NCBI GenBank assembly: GCA_963741385.1
Contig: CAVUHO010000006.1
Coordinates: 434,001-498,000, forward strand
Length of the DNA stretch: 64,000 nt
Reading direction: 5' to 3'
DNA from: Sulfomarinibacter sp963741385
GTDB taxonomy: Bacteria > Acidobacteriota > Thermoanaerobaculia > Thermoanaerobaculales > Sulfomarinibacteraceae
In this document: piece by piece, positions 30,703 through 39,820 of the stretch
Layout: the number at the start of each line of letters is the position of its first letter
How positions within the stretch are numbered: position 1 is the stretch's first letter
Notes under the pieces: generated by a model
Told to the model about the DNA's origin: nothing
Database searches by the model: none
What the model saw: the letters and a program-made list of their open reading frames with translations, nothing else
Translations under genes and position numbers: made by a program

Positions 30703-33402
30703 ATGGCCGATACAAAGCCGCTCATTATCGTCGAATCGCCCGCCAAGGCGCGGACCATAGCCCGCTTCCTCGGGCCGGACTATGTCGTCGAATCTTCCAT
30801 CGGCCACATCCGCGACCTGCCGCCGTCCGCCGCCGAGATTCCCAAGCAATTCAAGGGCAAGCCGTGGGCTCGACTCGGCATCGATGTCGAAAACGACTTC
30901 GCGCCCCTCTACATCGTTCCCTTGGAAAAAAGGAAACAGGTCGCGACGCTCAAGAAAAAGCTCGCCGAGGCCTCGGAACTCTACCTGGCCACTGACGAGG
31001 ACCGCGAAGGAGAGGCCATCGCCTGGCACCTCGTCGAGGTCCTGAAGCCCAAGGTCCCGGTCAAGCGCATGGTGTTCCACGAGATCACCGATTCTGCCAT
31101 CGCCAACGCTCTCAAGAATCCGCGCGACATCGACAGCCGGCTGGTGGCGGCACAGGAAACCCGCCGCATCCTCGACCGGCTGGTCGGCTATGAGGTTTCG
31201 CCGGTGCTCTGGAAGAAGCTCCGTCCGAAGCTGTCGGCCGGGCGCGTGCAGTCGGTGGCGACGCGGCTCATCGTCGCCCGCGAAGAAGCGCGCATGCGGT
31301 TCGTCGAGTCGGCCTTCTGCGGCCTCGAGGCGACGCTTGAAAAGATCGACGGAGGATCGGCATTCACCGCCCGGCTGGCCGAACTCGACGGCGCGAAGGT
31401 GGCGATCGGCAAGGACTTCGACGCCGACACCGGTGAGCTCAAGAGCAACGCGTTGATCCTCGACAACGAACGCGCGACCGCCCTTGCCGGCGAGCTGGGC
31501 GCCGCGGAATTCACAGTCGCCGAGGTCAACGAGAAACCCTTCACCAACCGTCCCTACCCTCCGTTCATGACCTCGACCCTGCAGCAGGAGGCGGGGCGCA
31601 AGCTGCGGTTCAACGCCCGCCGCACCATGCGGCTGGCCCAGAACCTTTACGAAAACGGGTACATCACCTACATGCGGACCGACTCGCTGACCCTCTCCCG
31701 AGAGGCCCTCAGCGCCGCCCGCCACCAGGTGCGCGAGCTGTACGGCGACGAGTACCTGCCGGAGCAGGCCCGCCTCTACCGTTCCAAATCGAAAAGCGCC
31801 CAGGAGGCCCACGAGGCGATCCGGCCGGCCGGTGAGCGCTTCCGCACCCCTTCGAGCCTGCGTTCGGTGCTCGAGGCCGACCAGTTCAAGCTCTACGACC
31901 TGATCTGGAAGCGCACCATGGCGTCACAGATGAAGGATGCGATCGGCGTGCGCACCCAGGTGCGCATCGAAGCGCCCACGGCCGACCAGGGAACGGCGAC
32001 CTTTGCGACATCGGGCAAGGTCATCACGTTTGCGGGCTTTCTGCGTGCCTACGTCGCCGGTTCCGACGACCCCGAGGCCGAGCTCGCCGACCAGGAGAAG
32101 ATCCTGCCGGCGCTGTCGCCGGGCGAGGCCCTCGACGTGACGGGGCTCGAGCCCACCAGCCACACCACCCAACCACCGGCCAGGTACACCGAGGCCAGCC
32201 TCGTCAAAGAGCTCGAGACCCGGGGCATCGGCCGCCCTTCAACCTACGCCTCGATCATCCAGACCATCCAGGACCGCGGCTACGTGTGGAGCAAGGGCCA
32301 GGCGTTGGTGCCGACATTTACGGCGTTTGCGGTCACCCGACTTCTGGAGCGCAATCTGCCGGACCTGGTGGACTACGACTTCACCGCCCGCATGGAGGAC
32401 GAACTCGACGCCATCGCGCGCGGTGAAAACGAAGCGACGCCGTGGCTCCGTGATTTCTACTTCGGCGCGGCTGATTCCGACAACGGACGGCGCCAGATCA
32501 TGCGCATGGGTCTGCACGCGCTGGTCGCCACCGGCGAGAACATCGAACCCCGTGAGGCTTCGCGCATCACCATCGGCCAGACCCCCGAGGGCGAAAGGGT
32601 GGCGGTGCGGGTCGGCCGCTACGGCCCCTACGTCCAGATCGGGGACAGCGACGTGCGGGCGTCGGTTCCCGATGACATGCCGCCCGACGAACTGACCCTC
32701 GAGCGCGCGTTGGAGATGGTTGCCAAGGCGGAGGAAGGCGACAGGGTCGTGGGCAACGATCCTGCAAGCGGCAAGCCCATCTATGTGAAGAACGGCCGTT
32801 TCGGGCCGTACGTCCAGCTCGGTGATCGCGAGGACGGCGCCGACAAGCCCAGGATGGCGAGCCTGTGGAAGAGCATGGACCCGGAGACCGTGACCCTCGA
32901 GCAGGCGGTCATGCTGCTGTCGTTCCCTCGGGAAGTGGGCGCCCACCCCGACACCGGGGAAATCATCACCGTCCAGGACGGGCGCTACGGCCCCTACGTG
33001 AAAATGGGCACGGAGACCCGCAGCATCGACTCCCAGGAACAACTCGCCACCCTCAACCTCGAAGAGGCGGTTGCCAAGCTCAAAGAACCGAAACGCGGCC
33101 GCCGTCAGGGCGCCGCCTCGGCCATCGCCGATCTCGGCGCCCACCCCACGAGCGGCGACACCATTCAGGTCAAAAACGGCAGGTTCGGTCCCTACGTCAC
33201 CGACGGCACGGTCAACGCCACCGTCCCCAAGGGCATCGACCCCGAGAAGGTCGATCTCGCACAGGCGGTGGAACTGCTTGCCCGCCGCGAGGAGAAGCTG
33301 CATTCACAGGGCAAGGACCCGAGAGCGAAGAAGACGAAGCCGACCACCCGGAAAACGAGCCCGAAGAAGACAGCCGCGAAGAAAACGGCCAAGAAGAAAT
33401 AG
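30703..33402 (+). CDS. topA: DNA topoisomerase I
   Basis: 899-residue type IA topoisomerase that relaxes negative supercoils. The TOPRIM domain opens with PLIIVESPAKARTI (residue 5) and has ATDEDREGEAIAWH; the catalytic tyrosine is about Y323 in ITYMRTDS. Instead of Cys4 zinc fingers the C-terminus carries four ungapped repeats built on VGRYGPYVQ / NGRFGPYVQ / DGRYGPYVK / NGRFGPYVT, as in actinobacterial enzymes, then a lysine-rich tail (KKTAAKKTAKKK) likely to contact DNA. ATG 30703 is chosen because the family begins close to VESPAKA; an ATG at 30637 would add 22 residues. Confidence 0.94.
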   Translation: MADTKPLIIVESPAKARTIARFLGPDYVVESSIGHIRDLPPSAAEIPKQFKGKPWARLGIDVENDFAPLYIVPLEKRKQVATLKKKLAEASELYLATDEDREGEAIAWHLVEVLKPKVPVKRMVFHEITDSAIANALKNPRDIDSRLVAAQETRRILDRLVGYEVSPVLWKKLRPKLSAGRVQSVATRLIVAREEARMRFVESAFCGLEATLEKIDGGSAFTARLAELDGAKVAIGKDFDADTGELKSNALILDNERATALAGELGAAEFTVAEVNEKPFTNRPYPPFMTSTLQQEAGRKLRFNARRTMRLAQNLYENGYITYMRTDSLTLSREALSAARHQVRELYGDEYLPEQARLYRSKSKSAQEAHEAIRPAGERFRTPSSLRSVLEADQFKLYDLIWKRTMASQMKDAIGVRTQVRIEAPTADQGTATFATSGKVITFAGFLRAYVAGSDDPEAELADQEKILPALSPGEALDVTGLEPTSHTTQPPARYTEASLVKELETRGIGRPSTYASIIQTIQDRGYVWSKGQALVPTFTAFAVTRLLERNLPDLVDYDFTARMEDELDAIARGENEATPWLRDFYFGAADSDNGRRQIMRMGLHALVATGENIEPREASRITIGQTPEGERVAVRVGRYGPYVQIGDSDVRASVPDDMPPDELTLERALEMVAKAEEGDRVVGNDPASGKPIYVKNGRFGPYVQLGDREDGADKPRMASLWKSMDPETVTLEQAVMLLSFPREVGAHPDTGEIITVQDGRYGPYVKMGTETRSIDSQEQLATLNLEEAVAKLKEPKRGRRQGAASAIADLGAHPTSGDTIQVKNGRFGPYVTDGTVNATVPKGIDPEKVDLAQAVELLARREEKLHSQGKDPRAKKTKPTTRKTSPKKTAAKKTAKKK

Positions 33403-33447
33403 CGCGACAGTTGGACGCGATCGCAGCGTCGATCCTCCTGGTGGCGA

Positions 33448-33798
33448 TCACCCGCTTTTCAGCTTCTCCCGGGCCTCTTCCTCCGACATGCTGACATGCA
33501 GGATCTCCTTCAAGAGGACGATGTCGAAAACGTCGCAGATGTGGTCGTTGCAGCCGAACACCGCCAGGGTGCCGCTCTGTCCCCGAAGTCGGATCAGGAG
33601 GCGAACCAGCATGCCGATTCCGGCGCTGGTGAGGATGGTGACCCCCGAAAAATCGAACAGGAAGAAGCGGGCATCCGCGCCTGCTCTCTGAGACGCAAGC
33701 TCCCACAAACGATCGGCGGTGACCACATCGACTGCGCCCTGAAGACGCACGATCAGGCAATTATCGATCTCATGATCAGGCTCGAATATCACCTGCAT
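33448..33798 (-). CDS. STAS-domain anti-sigma-factor antagonist
   Basis: 116 residues forming one STAS domain of the SpoIIAA/RsbV type: CLIVRLQGAVDVVTADRLWE, then FFLFDFSGVTILTSAGIGMLVRL, where the S in LTSAG is the usual phosphorylation site, and FGCNDHICDVFDIV. GGGAGG precedes the ATG. In partner switching an unphosphorylated antagonist binds an anti-sigma kinase; a PP2C phosphatase able to dephosphorylate it is encoded nearby (34267-35916). The cognate kinase is not in view. Confidence 0.85.
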   Translation of the reverse strand: MQVIFEPDHEIDNCLIVRLQGAVDVVTADRLWELASQRAGADARFFLFDFSGVTILTSAGIGMLVRLLIRLRGQSGTLAVFGCNDHICDVFDIVLLKEILHVSMSEEEAREKLKSG

Positions 33799-33975
33799 CC
33801 CGAACCTCCCCCCGGATCGGACCGCACTCCCCGCACGGTTATTTTGTCGCACACGATGCTCCGGTGAGTCTACCACTGACTGCGCGCGTCCGGATTGAGA
33901 TGACTTCTCCTGTGTTTCAGTGGCGGACAGCAACAGCTCCGGACAGCAGGTGAACGGTTGGCGGCAAGGGGTCTC

Positions 33976-34181
33976 GTGACCAGCCTGGACGACAGCGATC
34001 TCCGCAACGAGTACGCCAATCCGGCTTCGAGGTCCCCGCCGACCCCGACATGGAGGGGCGTTTCGAAGAGCTCCGCTCCCTCGAAGACACCATCGGCAGG
34101 ACCGGGCTGCTGGTGCTTTCACCGCTGATCCACTTTTCCGACCGCGACCTCTGGCAGTACCACATGATCGGCAAGAAATGA
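33976..34181 (+). pseudogene. Frameshifted small ORF or gene remnant
   Basis: An AAGGGG site precedes GTG 33976, which opens TSLDDSDLRNEY; the frame then shifts and continues as SGFEVPADPDMEGRFEELRSLEDTIGRTGLLVLSPLIHFSDRDLWQYHMIGKK ending TGA at 34181. The second half is well formed and has protein-like composition. Read together they give about 68 residues. I do not recognise the family. It lies in an otherwise empty 468-nt gap, 33799-34266. Confidence 0.4.
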
Positions 34182-34251
34182 CATGACGGCGGCCGAGTTG
34201 TGCCGACTTCAACAGGACACCTGTTCACACACACATCAAACAGAGAATGGG

Positions 34252-34257
34252 TATGAT
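34252..34257 (+). promoter_or_regulatory. -10 box of the FHA-SpoIIE gene
   Basis: TATGAT, 9 nt before the ATG at 34267, again predicting a near-leaderless message. Confidence 0.4.
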
Positions 34258-34266
34258 CGTTCAACC

Positions 34267-35916
34267 ATGAAAGCAATTCATATCGCGCCCGCCGAGGGCC
34301 AGCCGTTCGAGCACCAAATCGACTCCGAGTCGGTTGTGATCGGCCGCTCGACCAAATGTGATCTCACGATCTCTGACCGAAGCCTCTCACGAAAGCACGC
34401 ACGTCTGTATAAAGACGGCGACACGTGGATGTTGGAGGACTTCTCCTCGCGAAACGGAACCCGAATCAACGGCAAGCCGGTCCTGGAGCCGACCGGTGTT
34501 CGTCCGGGAGATGTCATTTCCCTGTCGGCATCGGTTATCACCATCGGCGGCGCCCAGAACATCAACCACAACGCCCCCATGCTGAGCACCGAAGGGACCA
34601 TCCTCCGCCCCGCCAGCGACATCATCGCCGAGTCGGAGAGGGAATTTGCGCGACCGATGGACGTCGCCCAGGCCGAGCTGCAGCACGCCTCCGACCAGCT
34701 GCGCGTCCTGTACGACATCCACCACGCCCTCAACGCATCAAGCACCGCCGAAGACCTGATCGACGGCGTGCTCGAACGGCTCTTCGTCCACATGGCGCCT
34801 CTCCACGGCGCCGTTTTCCTGATGGACGGCGAAAAACTGGTGCGCGTGGCCAGCCGGTCGCGGGACGCCGGCACCGACGCGTTTCCGGAATCGCAGAGCC
34901 TCGCCCGCGAGGTCATCGGCAACGGTCAGGTGGCAGTGGTCCACGACACCGCCACCGATCAAAGGTTCGCGAGTTCGGAGAGCCTTCTCGACGCCGGCGT
35001 CAGGACCCTTGTTGCGGCGCCGCTGCTAACGCCCGCCGGCGCCATCGGCATGATCGTCTTGAGCTCCACCCTTGCCAGCCGCCAGTTCACCGAGGCCGAC
35101 ATGGAGCTTCTCGCGGTGGTTTCATCGGCGACCGGGCTCCGGCTTCGCAATCTCGCGCTCGCCGAGGAGGCCGCCGAGCGACGGCGGTTCGAGCAGGAAG
35201 TCGCCCTCGCCCGCCGCATCCAGGTGGCCCTGCTCCCGGCGGCGATGCCAAAGGTGCGCGGGTTCGAAATCCACGGCGGCAACACCCCGTCGCGGGGCGT
35301 GTCGGGAGACTACTACCAGATCGTGGAGCGTGCTGATCAAGGCGAGGTCGCAGTCGTTATCGCAGATGTCTCGGGCAAGGGCCTTGCGGCATCGCTGCTC
35401 ACCGGCTACGTTGATGCCCTGGTCAATGCCTTCCTGGGCGAGAACATGGAACCCGCCGACATCTTCAACCGCGTCTCTCCGCAGATGCACGCCAAGACCC
35501 CCGTCGAATCATTCGCCACGGCATTTCTGGGCATCCTCTCGTCCGAGACCGGTGCCTTGCGTTTTGCGAGCGCCGGCCACGACCCGAGCATCCTGGTTCG
35601 CGCCTCCGGCGAGATCGAGCTCCTGATGCCCACTGGGATGCCTCTGGGTTTGATGCCCGACGCAACCTACTCAGCAACCGAGACCCGGCTCGAGACCGGG
35701 GACACGCTGATCCTGTATACCGACGGCATCACCGAAGCTGCGAACCCGGAAGAGGAGATGTTCGAGCGCGAACGCTTGGTCGAGGTGTGCCGCGAACACC
35801 GCAAGGAACCGCCCGAGGAGCTCGCTGCTTCGATCCACTCCGCGACCGATGCCTTCGTCGCCGGGCGTCCCTACGACGATGACCGGACCCTGGTGATTCT
35901 GCGGCGCGTCGGGTAG
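34267..35916 (+). CDS. FHA-GAF-SpoIIE (PP2C-type) phosphatase
   Basis: 549-residue cytosolic signalling phosphatase. N-terminal FHA domain (IGRSTKCDLTISDRSLSRKHARL, SSRNGTRING) at residues 1-95 binds phosphothreonine; a GAF sensor spans about 145-290; the SpoIIE/PP2C domain fills the C-terminus (SGDYYQIV, ADVSGKGLAASL, ASAGHDPSIL, YTDGITEA, DDDRTLVI), keeping metal-binding aspartates. RsbU-like phosphatases activate STAS antagonists; the STAS protein at 33448-33798 is the obvious candidate substrate. TATGAT stands 9 nt before the ATG. Confidence 0.9.
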   Translation: MKAIHIAPAEGQPFEHQIDSESVVIGRSTKCDLTISDRSLSRKHARLYKDGDTWMLEDFSSRNGTRINGKPVLEPTGVRPGDVISLSASVITIGGAQNINHNAPMLSTEGTILRPASDIIAESEREFARPMDVAQAELQHASDQLRVLYDIHHALNASSTAEDLIDGVLERLFVHMAPLHGAVFLMDGEKLVRVASRSRDAGTDAFPESQSLAREVIGNGQVAVVHDTATDQRFASSESLLDAGVRTLVAAPLLTPAGAIGMIVLSSTLASRQFTEADMELLAVVSSATGLRLRNLALAEEAAERRRFEQEVALARRIQVALLPAAMPKVRGFEIHGGNTPSRGVSGDYYQIVERADQGEVAVVIADVSGKGLAASLLTGYVDALVNAFLGENMEPADIFNRVSPQMHAKTPVESFATAFLGILSSETGALRFASAGHDPSILVRASGEIELLMPTGMPLGLMPDATYSATETRLETGDTLILYTDGITEAANPEEEMFERERLVEVCREHRKEPPEELAASIHSATDAFVAGRPYDDDRTLVILRRVG

Positions 35917-35927
35917 AGCTGGCAGCT

Positions 35928-37160
35928 CTACCGTTCCAGAAAGCGATTCCAGATCACTGCCATGCCCTGGTGTTCGGCGGCGAGGATTTCGAGCAGTCGT
36001 GGGTCGAGGTGGTCACCGGGAGAAAAGCGGTCGTCGCCCTCGAGCAGCACCTTGACGGTCTGATCGTGGGTGAACCCCGGCTTGTAGGGACGCGGCGATC
36101 GGATTGCGTCGTAGATGTCGGCGACTGCGACGATGCGGGCCGAGATCGGGATCTCCTCTTTCACTCGGCCCACCGGGTAGCCGCCGCCGTTCCACTTTTC
36201 GTGGTGATTGAGCGCGATCTCGGCAGCCATCTTGAGCCGGTCTGATGCCGACAGGATCTGGAAGCCGTACTCGGGGTGGCGCATCATCTCCGCTCGTTCC
36301 TCGTCATCGAGCGGACCCTGCTTGCGGAGGATGGCGACGTTGACGCTCATCTTGCCGACATCGTGCAACTGCGCCGAGTAGCGGATCTCGTCACAGAAGT
36401 CCTGCGGCATGGCCAGCTCCTGGGCGAGAAAATAGGCGTACTCGTTGACCCGCACCACGTGTCGGGCGGTGTTCTCGTCGTGCAACTCCGCCGCCCTCGA
36501 CAGAAGATTGATGGAGAGCTGGAACGCTTCTTCGGTCTCGTCCTGGAGGGCCGCTATCCGGGCCCGCTGCTCGCGCAGAAGACGGTTGCGGTCGCGCAGG
36601 CGGACGTTCTGGGCCGAGATCCGGTCCAGCATGTCGGCGCGCTCGATGGCGCCGCCGACGATGTGGTTGAACGGGACGATCAAGTCGGCCTGCTCGCGCT
36701 CGAACGGGACCGGGCCGTTTCCCTTTGGGTCGAGGCGGTTGATCAGCTGCACCACGCCGATCACGGCGCGGTCGTGGTTGAGTAACGGAAAACTGAGCAT
36801 CGAGCGGCTCGTGTAACCGTGCTCGCTGTCGAAGCTTGGGTCGAACCTGAAGGGCAGGCTGTCGGGAATGTTGTAGAGATCCGCGACAAAGACGGTTTCG
36901 CCGGTGGCCGCCGTGTAGCCGGCGATCGACTCTTTGTTGAGCGGCACGACAAAGTTGGCGGGCTCGAGTTCGATGCGATCGTTCTGCGTATCGGCCGCCT
37001 CGAGCCGGCGTTTTTCACCGCGTCCGCGGGCGATAAAGACGCTCCCCGCCTCGGCATCGGTCAGACGGCGACTCTTGAGCAGGACACGGCGGAGCAGATC
37101 CGCCACCGGTTGCGGCTTCGAGTACTCGATGAACTCGAGGAATTCCCTGAGGACGTCCAT
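35928..37160 (-). CDS. GAF-HD-GYP cyclic-di-GMP phosphodiesterase
   Basis: 410 residues. An N-terminal GAF domain (about 25-190, GSVFIARGRGEKRRLE.., SMLSFPLLNHDRAVIGVVQLIN) is followed by a coiled linker and an HD-GYP domain: ENTARHVVRVNEYA, LHDVGKM near residue 265, and HHEKWNGGGYP, the GYP signature. HD-GYP proteins hydrolyse cyclic di-GMP, opposing diguanylate cyclases such as the GGDEF protein at 42572-44254. ATG 37160 is preceded by an AGGGGAT site; an in-frame ATG 12 codons earlier is less likely. Confidence 0.9.
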   Translation of the reverse strand: MDVLREFLEFIEYSKPQPVADLLRRVLLKSRRLTDAEAGSVFIARGRGEKRRLEAADTQNDRIELEPANFVVPLNKESIAGYTAATGETVFVADLYNIPDSLPFRFDPSFDSEHGYTSRSMLSFPLLNHDRAVIGVVQLINRLDPKGNGPVPFEREQADLIVPFNHIVGGAIERADMLDRISAQNVRLRDRNRLLREQRARIAALQDETEEAFQLSINLLSRAAELHDENTARHVVRVNEYAYFLAQELAMPQDFCDEIRYSAQLHDVGKMSVNVAILRKQGPLDDEERAEMMRHPEYGFQILSASDRLKMAAEIALNHHEKWNGGGYPVGRVKEEIPISARIVAVADIYDAIRSPRPYKPGFTHDQTVKVLLEGDDRFSPGDHLDPRLLEILAAEHQGMAVIWNRFLER

Positions 37161-37263
37161 GTGTGATCCCCTCGACTCACCTGGATGAAACGCCACACAT
37201 CATAGCTCAACTGAAGCTCAACACTCGGCCGATCGCCCTTTCGACCCGCTCGTTGCAGAAACG

Positions 37264-37298
37264 AAAACCCGGCGACCCTTGAGGGCCGGCCGGGTTTT
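37264..37298 (-). terminator. Rho-independent terminator of rpmG
   Basis: AAAACCCGGC (37264-37273) pairs with GCCGGGTTTT (37289-37298), with an inner CCC-TTGA-GGG stem. On the minus strand the stem is followed by GTTTT/CGTTTC, 42 nt after the rpmG stop. It could also work in the other direction. Confidence 0.72.
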
Positions 37299-37340
37299 GT
37301 CAGCGCACCAGAACGGGCGCTGCTGCGCCCTCCGCATTCG

Positions 37341-37502
37341 CTAACGGCTTTCCTTGAAGACAACGTGCTTGCGCACGATCGGGTCGTATTTCTTGAGTTC
37401 GAGCCGTTCGGTGGTGTTCTGCTTGTTCTTTTTGACGCTGTACATGTAGGCACTCTCGGTGCTCTTGAGCTTGATGGTGACGCGATGTCCTTTTCCTGCC
37501 AT
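37341..37502 (-). CDS. rpmG: 50S ribosomal protein L33
   Basis: 53-residue L33: MAGKGHRVTIKLKSTESAYMYS..., KNKQNTTERLELKKYDPIVRKHVVFKE. No CxxC pairs are present, so this is the zinc-free form. GGAGGAATC precedes the ATG. In many genomes rpmG is followed by secE and nusG; here it stands alone, flanked by a palindromic element and signalling genes, and has its own terminator. Confidence 0.95.
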   Translation of the reverse strand: MAGKGHRVTIKLKSTESAYMYSVKKNKQNTTERLELKKYDPIVRKHVVFKESR

Positions 37503-37582
37503 GATTCCTCCACTCGCACGAGCCGGGGGATGATACCCACGGGAGCCCGCCATGTCAAGTGAAACGTCTGACCGTGAGAGCG

Positions 37583-37767
37583 TTAGCCCGCTTTTCTCAC
37601 CAGGTTTCGTCACGAGGGCGACGAGGCGCCGTGGCCAGACGTGCTTTCTCACCTTGGGGCGCGGAGGCGTACTCTGCAGTACGTTGAGCACCCCAAGGTG
37701 AGAAAGCACGTCTGGGTAGGATGCATCGTCGGCCGCAGTCGACAAGCTGGTGAGAAATGCGGGTTAG
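37583..37767. mobile_element. 185-bp palindromic MITE-like element
   Basis: The element is a near-perfect palindrome. Inner arms 37635-37659 and 37691-37715 are a perfect 25-bp inverted repeat; outer arms 37583-37603 and 37747-37767 (TTAGCCCGC..TCACCAG / CTGGTGAGAAATGCGGGTTAG) match at about 18 of 21; GTACT-CTGC-AGTAC closes the centre. No coding capacity. The right end carries the TAA stop of the TetR gene. Confidence 0.72.
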
Positions 37768-38420
37768 GAGCCGATGTAGCCTGCAACCACCCTTGCGAGC
37801 TCGCGTTCCATATCGACCCACAAACCCGCAAACTCCGGGGTCTCCCGCTCGAAGGCTGCGGCGCCCCTCGGGTTGGCAGCCATCTCCAGCCCCGCCGCCA
37901 CGAGTTGCACCCGGTAGAGAAGGCCGAAACCGTCTCCCGAACCGAGGACGCTCGCGGCCCTCTCCATCAACCCACCGACGGCCGCCATGCGGTCGCACCG
38001 CCAACGCTGGAAGTGGTAGACATCCATCGCATCGATGTCCTGCTCCAGCACGACCGGCAGCAGACTCAGAAACCTCGTCATTGCAGGCCGCTCCGCCACA
38101 CCATGGGCCAGAAGGACGGTGAGTTCCTTCCGGTCCATCGCCCCGTCCCGGCCGGTGAGCCGGCGCTCGAGGTATTCGAACCACTCCGCCAGAAAACCCC
38201 TGAAAACGATCAAGAAGAGCTCTTCCTTGGAGCCGAAGTACATCGATGCAACACCGCGCTCGACATCGGCGCGTTGGCCGATGGAGTCCAGAGTCACCTC
38301 GGAGTACGCCATGCGATTGAAGATCGATCCGGCCACCTCGAGGATCCGCTGCTTGCGCACCAAGCGCTGCTCCTTGGCCCGCACGAGCTTGTCGCGGTTG
38401 ATCAACCTCCCCGACGCCAT
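37764..38420 (-). CDS. TetR-family transcriptional regulator
   Basis: 218 residues. The N-terminal HTH (QRILEVAGSIFNRMAYSEVTLDSIGQRADVERGVASMYFGSKEELF, residues about 22-67) has the standard TetR layout; the rest is a ligand-binding helical domain. The target and ligand are unknown. ATG 38420 shares its A with the TGA of the upstream PATAN gene (TGATG), so the two are coupled. Its stop codon lies in the end of the palindromic element. Confidence 0.87.
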   Translation of the reverse strand: MASGRLINRDKLVRAKEQRLVRKQRILEVAGSIFNRMAYSEVTLDSIGQRADVERGVASMYFGSKEELFLIVFRGFLAEWFEYLERRLTGRDGAMDRKELTVLLAHGVAERPAMTRFLSLLPVVLEQDIDAMDVYHFQRWRCDRMAAVGGLMERAASVLGSGDGFGLLYRVQLVAAGLEMAANPRGAAAFERETPEFAGLWVDMERELARVVAGYIGS

Positions 38421-39568
38421 CACTCGTCGCCCAGAAAGCTGATGTGTTTCGCCTCGACCAGTTTCCAGAACACCAGCAGGGCTTCAATCTCCGACATCGG
38501 TGAAATCTTGGCGATCGATCGGATATCCGATCTCCCGTTGATCCGCGACAGGATGAACCCCTCGCCCGGCGTGAGCTGCATGGCCTTCATCTCTTCAAGC
38601 GAGCTTTCGAGCACCGGCACACGATCCGGCCGGACGCCCCCCTTTGCGATGCCCGCGCGAATTTGCGTTCCCGTCTGTTCGATGACCAGCCGCAGATCCC
38701 GATTGTCCGGCTCGAGGCTTGCGGCGGCGCGAAGATGGCGAACCGCTGATTCGTAGGCTCGCGCTGCCATCTGTTTCATGGCCTCGCCGATCAGAGCTTC
38801 GCCTTTGGGTACCATGCCCGTACTGACGACGGTTTCGACGACGATGTCCCTCTCCGGCTCGATGACCCGAGGACGGACGATCTTCAACTTTCCGTCAACG
38901 ATTTTCCGGTGCAGCACCTGGCAGACGAAAAACTCGCTCGAGTGGGTTTGCATACAGATGTCCTCGATGCTGCGGTCGTCATCCACCGCCTCGAGCACCC
39001 CCCGCCATCCGGGATCGAGCTCATCACCGTCCAACAGCGGCGCCACCGCGACAGGCACACATTGAGGCGACGGAATGACTTCCTTCATGGCCGCCGTGTG
39101 GTCGATCCGCCGCATCCCTTCCATGATCAGACCGGTGATGTTGGACGAGAGGCTCACCAGGCCGTGATCCGGCAGCTCACCGTCGAGAAACTCGAAGCTG
39201 CCCTCCTGCCAGGCGAACAGGTCGCAGATGTTCTCCTCCGCGTTGAGCCTGAGCATGCGGTCGAGCGTGACCTGCTCGACGGCTCCGCTCTCGACCAGAA
39301 TCTCGCCCAAAAGCCCTCCCTGCCGCTCCTGGGTCACCATCGCCAGTGCCAGATCGTCCTCATTGATAACGCCTTTGCTGACCAGAAAATGGCCCAGCAA
39401 CCGCCGCGGGTCCGAGCTCGACGAGGACAGGATGGTCCCATCCTGGAGGTAGATACGCTTCTCGATGGTCCCGTTCGAAATGATCAGCGTTCCGGTTTGC
39501 CGGTTGTTGGCCAGCCACTGGAGCAGCTCGGCCAAGTTCATCGTCTCGAGGTTGCCGGTTATCGACAT
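38420..39568 (-). CDS. PATAN/DUF4388 domain protein
   Basis: 382 residues. The N-terminal DUF4388 domain (NLAELLQWLANNRQTGTLIISNG, KRIYLQDGTILSSSSSDP) is followed by GLLGEILVESGAVEQVTLDRML and further helical segments, a layout shared by proteins linked to gliding motility, GTPase and two-component signalling in myxobacteria, cyanobacteria and acidobacteria. The exact role is not established. It is transcribed toward TetR, in a block of signalling genes. Confidence 0.82.
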   Translation of the reverse strand: MSITGNLETMNLAELLQWLANNRQTGTLIISNGTIEKRIYLQDGTILSSSSSDPRRLLGHFLVSKGVINEDDLALAMVTQERQGGLLGEILVESGAVEQVTLDRMLRLNAEENICDLFAWQEGSFEFLDGELPDHGLVSLSSNITGLIMEGMRRIDHTAAMKEVIPSPQCVPVAVAPLLDGDELDPGWRGVLEAVDDDRSIEDICMQTHSSEFFVCQVLHRKIVDGKLKIVRPRVIEPERDIVVETVVSTGMVPKGEALIGEAMKQMAARAYESAVRHLRAAASLEPDNRDLRLVIEQTGTQIRAGIAKGGVRPDRVPVLESSLEEMKAMQLTPGEGFILSRINGRSDIRSIAKISPMSEIEALLVFWKLVEAKHISFLGDE

Positions 39569-39820
39569 GAGTATCGTGTTTCCTATCAGGCCTGATTCAT
39601 GAACGTGAACTGATCACAACCTTGAATCCGCGTCAGGTGCAGCCTGCCTTCAGCAAACGGAAGGGAGGCGACAAACCCCTCCCCTACAAAGAAATCCGTA
39701 GGAGCAGGGTTTTTCCCAGCCCGCTCGATCGCAAATTCGGCAGCCAGCTCGGTCTTCATCATCATCCCCAGAAAAATAGCCCACCGCCGGCGTGCTGTCT
39801 ATCGCCGATAGGCGCAACAT

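Noticed and set aside
33799..34212. N-terminal extension of the STAS gene
   Set aside because: The extension is arginine-rich with no domain; a GGGAGG site and the domain boundary both mark ATG 33798.
39569..39820. Small gene between the kinase and the PATAN gene
   Set aside because: Only short frames without a ribosome site; a REP-like stretch near 39660-39710 is the only structure seen.
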